From the NCBI RefSeq assembly GCF_008635795.1, contig NZ_VWRQ01000005.1, forward strand, positions 124,001-188,000: a stretch of DNA of 64,000 bases. The letters are read 5' to 3'. The notes beneath the pieces were generated by a model. The model had not been told where the DNA came from. It saw only the letters and a list, made by a program, of their open reading frames with translations, and did no database searches. Within the stretch, counting starts at the first letter, position 1; each line of letters opens with the position of its first letter. This document shows positions 34,070 to 42,411 of this stretch, piece by piece. The translations under genes were made by a program, and so were the position numbers. This DNA comes from Paenibacillus tepidiphilus (lineage in GTDB: Bacteria; Bacillota; Bacilli; Paenibacillales; Paenibacillaceae).

Positions 34070-35902
34070 TCAGGACTTTGCCTTAAGCTGCTGCAGCACA
34101 TATTCGAGCTGTTTCCTGGCGTCGTACTGGTAACGCGGCAGCAGCGCTTCTATACGGCCGGCATAGCTTGCCGGAAGTTCCAGCAGCATTCCGAAGAGAT
34201 AACGGTCGAAGTCATACGGCCGGTAATATTTCTTCTCCTGCTCCAGCAGCAACACCAGCTGCTCCAGCCTCTCGTCCAGCGGCATTCCCGTCCGCTCCAG
34301 CCCCTGAAGCAGAATAGGCACCATTTCATTCCGGTCGCGCTGCTCCAGGCTATTCAGATGCTGCAGGAGGAAATGCTGCGCCTTGGGTTGGCCCGGGCGC
34401 GCAAAGGCGGACACCAGCTTCAGCGAGCCTCTCGCCAGCAACCAGTCCAGCCAGCGCGGGTCCCATGTGCCGAGCTCTTCTTCACTGGGCATAATATATT
34501 CAGCGGAATGCTGGAGGCCGGAGCCCTCCCATATCCGTTCTACCTGCGTCCATTCCCGGCGCAGCACAAGAACCTCTATGGCTCCCAGTAATACTTGCTC
34601 GCGATGGACCTTCTTCTTGGAGCCTAGACTTTTCAGGACGTCCAGCTGGGAACCGGTAAACCTCTGGTACAATTCAGCGGGAGCCAGCAGCCGGCGCGCC
34701 AGATGGAAATGCTGATGCGCATAGACGACATGCTGAAGCTCCAGCTCCTGCAGAATCGGCAAATCCTCAAAAGTGCCGTTCTCCTCCACATATCCGGCAG
34801 CCCGATTAACCAGCGATGAACTGCCCACAGGCGCGAACAGCTGGAAATTGCGCAGCACATACCGGTAAGCCTCCAGCAGCTCCGGGCTGTCTGAAGCACG
34901 CAGGGCTATTATGAAAGGCTGCAGCTTGCTCCACAGCTTCTCGCTTTCCTTGGCATCCTTGGGCGTAATTTCAACCTTAAGCAGCTCTTGGTGGAACAGC
35001 GTTGTCAGCCGATCCGCCAGGGCTGTACTGACCATGCCGGCTACCGCCTCGGCCGCCGCTTCCCGGTCCTTCCCGCCAAAAGCCTCCATGATCCGGTCTT
35101 CGCCCTCCTGTGATCCGCCCGCCGCCAAGGCTGCGTATGCGGCTTTACGAATGGAGCTGCGGGATTCCCTGGACCATTCCAGCAGGTGGGGCAGGGCTTC
35201 GGCATCCCCCGCTAGGAACTCCATGGCTGTCGTCCGAATGGCCTCTTTGCCTTCCTTAGCCGCCGTAAAGAGCAGTTCCTTCCACCCGGAACCGCCGGCT
35301 GCACCGATGACCTTCAGCTTGCGCACCTCGCTCTTTCCGCCCTGCAGGTCAAGCTGTGCGGCGAGAAGTCCGGCGATGCCCGGGCCGTAAGACGGCAAGA
35401 GGGTCGCCGCTGCATAGTCGGCAATTTCCGAATAGGGATCGTCCAGCGCCCGGATCGCCAGCGGCAGCAGCCGCAAATCCTGAAAGGCGCCTTCCTTGAA
35501 CGCCTCCACTACAATTTCATACCGCCCGCCGCCGGTGGTCGTCAGCGCCTCGCGGATCGGCGCCAGCCTGCGGTAAGACAGTGTAGTCCCGGCGTTCACC
35601 GGATTCGCGGCAATCGGCCCTGGCTCTCCGTCCGGTGCGGTAGCCCCCTGGGTGTACAGCACCGATTCCAGGAGCAGTGCCAGCTCCTGCAGCTTAACCG
35701 CTGACGGCTCTGCAGCGTCTGCCGGCTCCACCAAAGCGGCTATTCCCTCTCCAAGCCGCTTAAATACCGCCGAGCGCTCGCCGAGCTGGCGGAATTGCGG
35801 CAGCAGCCGCTTCAGGCGGAAATCCCCTGCCGCCAGATCGCTGCCGGCGATGTACAGCCTTCTCGTCTCCTGGTGAAGTTCTTGCAGCAATGTTGTACTC
35901 AC
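34070..35902 (-). CDS. Large helical-repeat protein of the MoxR/VWA operon
   Basis: 610 residues, no signal peptide, nearly all predicted helix. Around residues 150-290 there are HEAT-like units (SEIADYAAATLLPSYG, EAIRTTAMEFLAG, SSIRKAAYAALAAGG, REAAAEAVAGMV). I do not recognise the whole protein; in actinobacterial versions of this gene set a DUF5691 protein takes the same place, so it may be its counterpart. The GTG at 35902 has GGAGGAGAAC in front; the ATG four bases earlier is immediately stopped. Probably a scaffold that binds a protein or nucleic acid, by inference only. Confidence 0.7.
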   Translation of the reverse strand: MSTTLLQELHQETRRLYIAGSDLAAGDFRLKRLLPQFRQLGERSAVFKRLGEGIAALVEPADAAEPSAVKLQELALLLESVLYTQGATAPDGEPGPIAANPVNAGTTLSYRRLAPIREALTTTGGGRYEIVVEAFKEGAFQDLRLLPLAIRALDDPYSEIADYAAATLLPSYGPGIAGLLAAQLDLQGGKSEVRKLKVIGAAGGSGWKELLFTAAKEGKEAIRTTAMEFLAGDAEALPHLLEWSRESRSSIRKAAYAALAAGGSQEGEDRIMEAFGGKDREAAAEAVAGMVSTALADRLTTLFHQELLKVEITPKDAKESEKLWSKLQPFIIALRASDSPELLEAYRYVLRNFQLFAPVGSSSLVNRAAGYVEENGTFEDLPILQELELQHVVYAHQHFHLARRLLAPAELYQRFTGSQLDVLKSLGSKKKVHREQVLLGAIEVLVLRREWTQVERIWEGSGLQHSAEYIMPSEEELGTWDPRWLDWLLARGSLKLVSAFARPGQPKAQHFLLQHLNSLEQRDRNEMVPILLQGLERTGMPLDERLEQLVLLLEQEKKYYRPYDFDRYLFGMLLELPASYAGRIEALLPRYQYDARKQLEYVLQQLKAKS

Positions 35903-35945
35903 ATGTTCTCCTCCTCTTGATCATGGTCCGGCTTCTATAACAATG

Positions 35946-37385
35946 TCAGTACAACAGCCTGTAAGCCTGCCCATCCTTGAAGACCGTCAGCGGCTGGGCA
36001 ATAAGCCGATTGTTATCCGGATGATGATGGAACATCACCAGCAGTGCGCATTCCCTGAGCACCCCTTCGGGCAGGAAAGGCAGCAATTCCACCGAGCCTT
36101 CGGCCAGCGGATAAATATCCTCAAGCACAATGCTCTGGCCCTCGCTGTCTGTTGCTGCATATTCTCCACTCTCTGTAACGCCGACGGAAGCCGCGTGCAG
36201 CAGCAGCACCGGACGCTTGTCGCCGAGCGGAGTCTTCAGCTGCTGCTTGACCTTCTTGACCGCATCGGTATAGGAACGGTGTGCCGCACCGGCAATGGCC
36301 AGATAATCTTCTGCCCCGGCGCTACGGATCGCCATCTCTTCGTAACGCACGCGCGTATTCATGTCGCCCGGGTAGACGTATAAAGAAGCAATTTGCGCAA
36401 CATCGAAGAAGCTGTCTTCTTCCCGCATATGCTTTGCCGCTTTGTAAGGCCGGTAACTCACGGTTTTGTGGATATCTGCTGAACCAAGGTCCAGCCAGTA
36501 TCCCTCATCTACAAATTCTTCGCGGGCCAGGTCATTATAGCTGTAGAAGGCCAGCTGAATCAGCTCCACATCATTCTTGACCCGGCCGAAGGCCTTCAGC
36601 TCGGACAGCTGCCAGGCGTGCCCCAGCCATTCGTCAATCGTTGACTCGGGGTCCAGCGCCAGCTCCGGATCTTCAAGACGTGCGTTCAGATGTGTCCGGC
36701 CTTTACGAATCAGGGCGTGGATCACCGTCAGCTGTTCCATAAGATAGGAATAGCCCTCCTCACTGGCTTCCCCTTCTGCAAGCAGAATCAGCAGCCGCCG
36801 CAATTCGTTCTGCGCTCCGGGCAAATAATAGTTGCCCAGCTCTTTGACATAACCCTTCAGCTCCTTCATCCTGCCCGCATCCACTGCCGCCAATCCGCCG
36901 CGCACAAGCGCCAGCGCCAGCTTCTCGAGCTGGTCCAGGCCCTCCAGCTGGGCCAGCATTTTTTTGCGCAAAGCCGATTTATTGACCTTCTTCGGCTTGC
37001 TCTCCGCACCGCTCTCTTCCTGCTTCGCCTTGTTCTCTTCCCGCTTCTCCGCCTTCTCCCGCTTCGCGGAAATGTCCTCGGGAACATCCGCTACCGTAAA
37101 TTCCCTGCCCTCGGCATAGGCATACAGCAGGCCCAGCGCATGCTTGCAGGGAAATTGGCGGCTCGGGCAGCTGCAGCGGAAGACCGGCTTCTCAGGTGCA
37201 ATGAAATCCGCCGAACAGCTGTAGGGCTGTTTGCCGCTTCCCGCGCACTGGCCGAACAGCAAGTCGCCGGATTCCGAACGGTGCAGCTCAGCAAAGCTGT
37301 TCTTGCGCACCAGATTCTGGCCGTTCTTCGCCGCAGCCGAATTCGGAGCCAGCGAATCCACATAGGTTGTTGTAATGTCTGGCAA
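35946..37385 (-). CDS. SWIM zinc-finger protein, first gene of the MoxR/VWA operon
   Basis: Contains a SWIM finger CSCPSRQFPCKHALGLLY (Cys71, Cys73, Cys80, His82), a zinc site that binds DNA or protein. A charged Lys/Glu linker follows (AKREKAEKREENKAKQEE), then a helical region and a beta-rich C-terminal third. The TTG at 37385 is preferred because GGGAGGA lies seven bases upstream; the frame is open for 57 more codons, but these cover the promoter. 479 residues. E. coli YehQ is a SWIM protein in a similar set. It is separated from the next gene by 43 bases. Confidence 0.82.
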   Translation of the reverse strand: MPDITTTYVDSLAPNSAAAKNGQNLVRKNSFAELHRSESGDLLFGQCAGSGKQPYSCSADFIAPEKPVFRCSCPSRQFPCKHALGLLYAYAEGREFTVADVPEDISAKREKAEKREENKAKQEESGAESKPKKVNKSALRKKMLAQLEGLDQLEKLALALVRGGLAAVDAGRMKELKGYVKELGNYYLPGAQNELRRLLILLAEGEASEEGYSYLMEQLTVIHALIRKGRTHLNARLEDPELALDPESTIDEWLGHAWQLSELKAFGRVKNDVELIQLAFYSYNDLAREEFVDEGYWLDLGSADIHKTVSYRPYKAAKHMREEDSFFDVAQIASLYVYPGDMNTRVRYEEMAIRSAGAEDYLAIAGAAHRSYTDAVKKVKQQLKTPLGDKRPVLLLHAASVGVTESGEYAATDSEGQSIVLEDIYPLAEGSVELLPFLPEGVLRECALLVMFHHHPDNNRLIAQPLTVFKDGQAYRLLY

Positions 37386-37443
37386 TGTCTTTCCTCCCGA
37401 CTGGAATGAAAATGATGAATATAAGAGCACATGTTTGCCTTTC

Positions 37444-37472
37444 ATCTTAGCAAAAATAACCTTCGATTCCAA
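37444..37472 (-). promoter_or_regulatory. Promoter of the SWIM-MoxR-VWA operon
   Basis: On the minus strand TTGGAA, 17 bases, TAAGAT, ending about 60 bases before the TTG start. It supports the downstream start choice for the SWIM gene. Confidence 0.55.
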
Positions 37473-37563
37473 TTCTATTACCCGCATAGAGGCTAAAATG
37501 ATAACAAAGGCCCAGAAAGTGATGTAAGGTTTGAAAGGGCAGCGGACCTGCAGCATTCAATAA

Positions 37564-37592
37564 CAAAAAAAGAGCAGCTTCCGCCGCTCTTC
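37564..37592 (-). terminator. Terminator after desR
   Basis: On the minus strand AGAGC and GCTCT close a GC-rich hairpin followed by seven T, 10 bases past the desR stop. Confidence 0.8.
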
Positions 37593-37601
37593 CCTGACCT
37601 T

Positions 37602-38204
37602 TTATTTAAACCAGCCCTTCTCCTTGAACCGCGTGATCGCTTCGATCCGGTTGCCGACATCCAGCTTATCCAGAATCACCGAGATATAGTTGCGGACCGT
37701 ACCTGTCGTAATAAACAGCTGGCTCGCAATCTCCTTCGTATTCTTGCCGTCGGCGATGAGTCCCAGCACTTCCTTCTCCCGTTGCGTCAGCGGATTCGGC
37801 TCACTGCCGTAGGCTTCCTCCAGCAGCTCCGGCGCGTAGAGCCGTCTGCCGGCCATCACGCTGCGGATCGATTGCGCCAGTTCCTCGCTGGGGCTGTCCT
37901 TCAACAGATAAGCGTCCACGCCAGCCTTCATCGCCCGCTCGAAGTAACCGGCCCGGGCGAAGGTGGTGAGGATCATGATTTTGCAGCCGCTGCCCTTCAG
38001 TGCTTCCGCCGCCTCCAGACCGCTCATGCCCGGCATCTCAATATCCATAATGCAGATGTCCGGCCCCAGTTCCTGCACCAGCTTCACCGCTTCCGCGCCG
38101 CCAGCCGCCTTGCCCACGACCTTCATGTCCTCCTCCAGATCGAGCAGCGAAGCAAGCGCCCCCAGCAGCATACGCTGGTCCTCGGCAATGACGATCTTGA
38201 TCAT
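37602..38204 (-). CDS. desR: Response regulator, DesR-like
   Basis: Two-domain NarL/LuxR-type regulator of 200 residues. The receiver has the phosphorylated Asp in DICIMDIEMPG and Lys in AYLLKDSPSEEL; the C-terminal HTH reads LTQREKEVLGLIADGKNTKEIASQLFITTGTVRNYISVI. It overlaps the sensor kinase gene by four bases and shares the order des-desK-desR with B. subtilis, so it should activate the desaturase gene when the membrane becomes rigid. Confidence 0.9.
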   Translation of the reverse strand: MIKIVIAEDQRMLLGALASLLDLEEDMKVVGKAAGGAEAVKLVQELGPDICIMDIEMPGMSGLEAAEALKGSGCKIMILTTFARAGYFERAMKAGVDAYLLKDSPSEELAQSIRSVMAGRRLYAPELLEEAYGSEPNPLTQREKEVLGLIADGKNTKEIASQLFITTGTVRNYISVILDKLDVGNRIEAITRFKEKGWFK

Positions 38205-39361
38205 GGATGATTCCCTCCCGACTCCGGTCTCATGGCTACAGGCACTTTGAAGGCAATGGAGGTTCCGGAGGTCCCGGCAATCTCCAGTGATCCGTTAACG
38301 AACTCCAGCCGCTCCCGCATGCCCTGCAGACCATGGCCCTTATAGTAAATATGACTGCCTTCAATCCCTTTTCCGTTATCCTGCACCCGGATAATCACTT
38401 CTGTCTGTGAATCCTCGATAATGATCCTGCAGCAATCAGCTCCGCTGTGCTTGACCACGTTGTTAATCGCTTCTCTCAGACACATCCCCAGCACGTTCTC
38501 CGCCACCAGCGATACATTCTTCAGCCGCGGCTCCCCCTCAAGCTCCAGACGGATTTCCGCCGCCGCCAGCAGCTGAGCAACCCGCACCAGCTCATCCTCC
38601 AGCCGGATACCGCGCATCTGGGTAATCAGCTCCCGCACTTCCTTAAGCGCGGTGCGCGCCGTCTGCCGGACATCGTTGATTTCAATCCGCGCCTGTGCCG
38701 GATTCTTCTCGATCAGTTTCGCGGCCAGATCACTCTTGAGCCCGATCAGCGACAGCTTTTGTCCGAGGGTATCATGCAGATCCCGGGAAATCCGCTGCCG
38801 TTCCTCCATAATCACCAGCTCCGATATCCGCTTGTTCGCATCCTCCAGCTGTCCCTGCAGCTTGTCCTGGTTGTTGCGGTTGTAGGTCGTTGCCGGAAGC
38901 AGGACCACCGCGATGATGCTGACCAGCACGAACGGGAGCTGCGATATGAACACCGGATTGCGCGTAATCAGCTCATAGTTGATCGCCACGATTGTCGTCA
39001 GCAGATGGATCGAATACAGCGTAAAGAAAGCGATGCGGTTCTGCAAATTCCCGATGAAGAAGGCAATGAACAGCGCAAAGTACATGTAACCGAACAGCAG
39101 CGTCATCGTTATCGAAATGACCAACTGCACGCTGGTCCAGAAATAGACCACCCATCCCTTCGATTTAAAGGCCAGCACGTAACAGGCAAAGAACATAATA
39201 ATCATGATGATGCCGTAAATCCAGCGGTCTACCGAGGAGGAGCGGAAGATGGAATAGAAGGGCAGGATATAGAATACGACCCAGACATAAGGGCTGAGCC
39301 CTGTGCTTTTATGAAAAATATGATGCCATTTCTGCATGACCGCCATCCTCTTCGCCAGCAA
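38201..39361 (-). CDS. desK: Membrane sensor histidine kinase, DesK-like
   Basis: Thermosensor kinase with about five transmembrane helices in the first 160 residues (WVVFYILPFYSIF onward). The cytoplasmic part has the HisKA_3 box ERQRISRDLHDTLGQKLSLIG, with His as phosphoacceptor, and an HATPase domain with REAINNVVKHS and DNGKGIEG. The TTG at 39361 has GGAGGT six bases upstream and is a credible start. 386 residues, close to B. subtilis DesK. Partner of the downstream regulator. Confidence 0.9.
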   Translation of the reverse strand: MLAKRMAVMQKWHHIFHKSTGLSPYVWVVFYILPFYSIFRSSSVDRWIYGIIMIIMFFACYVLAFKSKGWVVYFWTSVQLVISITMTLLFGYMYFALFIAFFIGNLQNRIAFFTLYSIHLLTTIVAINYELITRNPVFISQLPFVLVSIIAVVLLPATTYNRNNQDKLQGQLEDANKRISELVIMEERQRISRDLHDTLGQKLSLIGLKSDLAAKLIEKNPAQARIEINDVRQTARTALKEVRELITQMRGIRLEDELVRVAQLLAAAEIRLELEGEPRLKNVSLVAENVLGMCLREAINNVVKHSGADCCRIIIEDSQTEVIIRVQDNGKGIEGSHIYYKGHGLQGMRERLEFVNGSLEIAGTSGTSIAFKVPVAMRPESGGNHP

Positions 39362-39434
39362 ATTTCTACCTCCATCTTAACATAAACCTTCCCGCCCCAG
39401 GCAATGCGCCCGCTAAACTATTCTCTTATAAAAT

Positions 39435-39474
39435 AAAAAAGCGGCTCCGGAAGAAGCATTAATTCCGGTCCGCC
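39435..39474 (-). terminator. Terminator after the desaturase gene
   Basis: On the minus strand GGCGGACCGGAA pairs with TTCCGGAGCCGC and is followed by six T. It lies between des and desK, so the kinase genes may have their own promoter or depend on read-through. Confidence 0.8.
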
Positions 39475-39484
39475 TTCTAACGGA

Positions 39485-40567
39485 TCACTTGCCCAGGTTA
39501 CTAACCTCGGCTGTCCGCGGGGCTGCAGACACAGGTCTGGAAGATACCGTCTGCTCCCGCCGTACTCTGCTTCTGTGCTCCCTGAAGCCGATAAACCGCT
39601 TCTCTTCCTCATCCCACAGCCGGAAACGGAGCGCGCTCAGACTCGTGCGGAGCGTAATCGTTGTGGCCTTTTGCAGCGGGGTGATATCGTCATGGGCCTG
39701 CTCCAGCCGGTAATTGGGAATCTTCGGGCTTAAATGATGCACATGGTGAAAGCCGATATTGCCGGTGATCCACTGCAGGAGTACCGGAAGCTTGTAATAC
39801 GAGCTGCCCTCGACCGCCGCGTTGACATAGCTCCACTCTTCCTCATGCTCGAAATAAGTGTCCTCGAACTGATGCTGCACATAGAACAGCCATATGCCCA
39901 AACAGCCCGAGACAAACACAATCGGCAGCTGCACCAGCAGGAAAGCCTGCCAGCCGATGGCCCAGATGATCACCGAGTACAATGCGACAATGTAAATATT
40001 GGTCAGATAGGTGTTGATGCGTTCCTGGCGTTTGGCACTGCGGACATTGAAACGGTATTGAACGACGAATACCGCAATCGGGCCGACGGCGAACAGAACC
40101 AATGGATTCCGGTACACTCTGTAGCAGAAGCGTTTCCAGGCACTTGCCCCCGCATATTCGTCCACTGTCATAATCCAGATATCGCCGATGCCTCTCTTGT
40201 CCAGGTTACCGCTGCCGGCATGATGAATCGAGTGGCTCCGTTTCCATTGCCGGTAGGGAACCAGTGTGAGCACTCCGGTGAAGGTCCCGAGTATATCGTT
40301 GGCCTTGCGGCTCTTGAAGAACGAACCGTGGCAGCAATCATGAAAGATGATAAAGGTGCGGATGACAAACCCGCCCGCCACAATTGCAAGCGGAAGCGTA
40401 AGCCAGAAGGATACCTGCAGGCTGAAATAAGCGGCCAACCACAGCACAAAAAGGGGAACCAGCGTATTCATGATTTGCCTGATGCTCGACTTGCGGTCTG
40501 TCTGTTCGTAAGGCTTGGCGCTCTTCTTCAGGCTGGTGAGCTTGACGAGATCTTTGGTATGAGTCAT
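39485..40567 (-). CDS. des: Membrane acyl-lipid fatty acid desaturase
   Basis: Integral membrane di-iron enzyme introducing a double bond into phospholipid acyl chains. The three His boxes are intact: HDCCHGS, HSIHHAGSGN and HHVHHLSPKIPNY. Four or more hydrophobic segments flank them. The ATG at 40567 follows GGAGGTACAG; an open frame of 23 further codons overlaps the promoter. 360 residues with a Ser/Arg-rich tail after residue 330. With DesK and DesR downstream this is the cold-response desaturase of the Bacillus type. Confidence 0.92.
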   Translation of the reverse strand: MTHTKDLVKLTSLKKSAKPYEQTDRKSSIRQIMNTLVPLFVLWLAAYFSLQVSFWLTLPLAIVAGGFVIRTFIIFHDCCHGSFFKSRKANDILGTFTGVLTLVPYRQWKRSHSIHHAGSGNLDKRGIGDIWIMTVDEYAGASAWKRFCYRVYRNPLVLFAVGPIAVFVVQYRFNVRSAKRQERINTYLTNIYIVALYSVIIWAIGWQAFLLVQLPIVFVSGCLGIWLFYVQHQFEDTYFEHEEEWSYVNAAVEGSSYYKLPVLLQWITGNIGFHHVHHLSPKIPNYRLEQAHDDITPLQKATTITLRTSLSALRFRLWDEEEKRFIGFREHRSRVRREQTVSSRPVSAAPRTAEVSNLGK

Positions 40568-40615
40568 GGCTGTACCTCCAGGGCAGCTCCGGTGAAGGAG
40601 AGGATTCTTTATTCC

Positions 40616-40699
40616 AGTATATAGAACGGGTGTCACACCCGACAGGCATAAACATCAAGGTTAGAAGTATGACATTTATCACTATGCAAATTCATCACT
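40616..40699 (-). promoter_or_regulatory. Activator-type promoter region of des
   Basis: On the minus strand a -10 TATACT (40621-40616) has only a weak -35 (TGTCGG). A perfect palindrome CGGGTGTCACACCCG covers 40627-40641, and two copies of TCATCACT/TTATCACT, 16 bases apart, lie at 40674-40699. The layout fits DesR binding upstream of an activator-dependent promoter; which element it uses is unknown. Confidence 0.45.
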
Positions 40700-40739
40700 T
40701 CTATTTAGCAACAAAGACTAATATTAGTAAAAAACAAAA

Positions 40740-40784
40740 AATCCTTTACAGACCGTCCTGATCAGGCCGGTGTCATAAAGGATT
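40740..40784 (-). terminator. Terminator after the sugar-sensor regulator gene
   Basis: On the minus strand AATCCTTTA and TAAAGGATT enclose a GC-rich stem and run into four T, 11 bases past the stop codon of the response regulator. Confidence 0.8.
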
Positions 40785-40794
40785 GCGGGTGCGG

Positions 40795-42393
40795 TTACTG
40801 GATCTGCTGGGCATGCTCTTCGCGGTACTCCGACGGCGTCTTCCCCGTCGCCTTCTTGAAGACCTGCGTGAAATAACGCGGGTCCTGGTACCCGACCAGC
40901 GGCGCTACCTGATATACCTTTACATTGCTGTTCTGCAGAATGTATTTCGCTTTCTCCATCCGGCAGTAGGTGACATACTCCAGAAACGTATATCCGGAGA
41001 TTTGCTTGAACAAGCTGCAGAAATGGCTGATCGACAGATCGGCAAATTCCGCCGCCTCCTCGATGCTGAGGTCACGGTGGTAATTGGCCTCAATGAAGCG
41101 CTTGGTCTTCTCGACCACGCTGCGACCGTCTTCGCGGGTATCCGATCGGTTGCTACGGTCCATCCATTCCCTGAATTCCGTCTTGACCGCCTCGATCATC
41201 TCAGCCAGTGTGCCAAGCTGATGCAGCCGGCTCAGCAGACCTTCCAGCGGCCACTCATCGTGCAGATTGAGCTGTTCAATCTGGCGGAAGAGCACGACGA
41301 CCATCTCGATGATGATCCGCTCCGCCAATTCCTTCTCCAGCGCCTGGGCTTCGATGAAGCAGGACATTTCGTCGAACAGTACAAGCATCCGTTCCATATT
41401 CAGCGTGCGGATGCTCTCGATCAGCGACTGCTCCAGCTCCTTCGGATATTTCACTTCCCGGCCCTGCGCTTCCGGTGTCTCCTCCTCGATGAACACGCCG
41501 GCCTGACCGGAATAGAAGCGCTGGTACAGCGCCTTCGAGGCCTGCGGATACACCTTGCTCAGCTGGTCAATGCCGTGCGTACAGCGGCTGATCCCGACCG
41601 AGCAGGCCAGCTTGGAATAGCGCCGGATACCGGCGATCAGCTCCTCGCCCAGCTCCCGCTTGCTGGTGCCGAGGCTGCCCGGGAACAGCAGCACCCATTC
41701 CCCGTTGTAGAAGGGGAACACCGACAACGCGCCGTTCGTCAGCGACCATTCCTCCAGAATGTTGCGCACGGCGAACAGCCACAAATGCTTCTCCTCCGGA
41801 CTCCATTTCGCCGATAATGCGGCATAGTCGTCCAGACGGACGACGGCCATGAAATACTCGCCCTCCAGCTCGCTGTTCTCCAGCCACCGCAAATGCTGCA
41901 GCGGACGCGGATTGCCGAGCGTGAACTCGGCGAACATCCGCTCTCTGGCCAGCGTGGACAGCATCTGCACGGAATGCAGCAGCTGCTCATTCTCCCGCTG
42001 CTTGTCAAGCTTGGTCCGGGCCCGTTCCAGCATCTCGGCCAGCTCGTCATGGTCAATCGGCTTCAGCAGATAATCGAACGCGCCGAGCCGCAGCGCCTCC
42101 CGTGCATATTCGAACTCGCCGTACCCGCTGATAAAGATGAAGATCAGCCGGGAGACGCGCGGCAGCACCTCCTTCATCAGCGCAATGCCGTCGATGACCG
42201 GCATGCGGATGTCGCTGATGATAATATGCGGCGCATGCTCTTCAATCAGCCTGAGCGCCGCCTCCCCGTTCCTGGCTTCGCCTACGATGCTGAGCCCCAG
42301 CTCCTCCCAAGGGATCGCTACCTTTAAGCTGCGGAGAATAATCGGTTCATCATCCACCAGCAGAACCTTGTACTTCTCTTGACGCTCACCCAT
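40795..42393 (-). CDS. AraC-type response regulator, YesN-like
   Basis: 532-residue transcription factor. An N-terminal receiver has Asp in IIISDIRMPVIDG and Lys in DYLLKPIDHDEL. A middle region of about 250 residues is of the YesN type, and the C-terminal AraC domain has LSIEEAAEFADLSISHFCSLFK and VYQVAPLVGYQDPRYFTQVFK. GGAGGG before the ATG supports the start. It is the last of three genes with a sensor kinase and a binding-protein-like partner and should control the sugar ABC genes upstream. Confidence 0.9.
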   Translation of the reverse strand: MGERQEKYKVLLVDDEPIILRSLKVAIPWEELGLSIVGEARNGEAALRLIEEHAPHIIISDIRMPVIDGIALMKEVLPRVSRLIFIFISGYGEFEYAREALRLGAFDYLLKPIDHDELAEMLERARTKLDKQRENEQLLHSVQMLSTLARERMFAEFTLGNPRPLQHLRWLENSELEGEYFMAVVRLDDYAALSAKWSPEEKHLWLFAVRNILEEWSLTNGALSVFPFYNGEWVLLFPGSLGTSKRELGEELIAGIRRYSKLACSVGISRCTHGIDQLSKVYPQASKALYQRFYSGQAGVFIEEETPEAQGREVKYPKELEQSLIESIRTLNMERMLVLFDEMSCFIEAQALEKELAERIIIEMVVVLFRQIEQLNLHDEWPLEGLLSRLHQLGTLAEMIEAVKTEFREWMDRSNRSDTREDGRSVVEKTKRFIEANYHRDLSIEEAAEFADLSISHFCSLFKQISGYTFLEYVTYCRMEKAKYILQNSNVKVYQVAPLVGYQDPRYFTQVFKKATGKTPSEYREEHAQQIQ

Positions 42394-42411
42394 TTGAGAC
42401 CCTCCCCGAAA

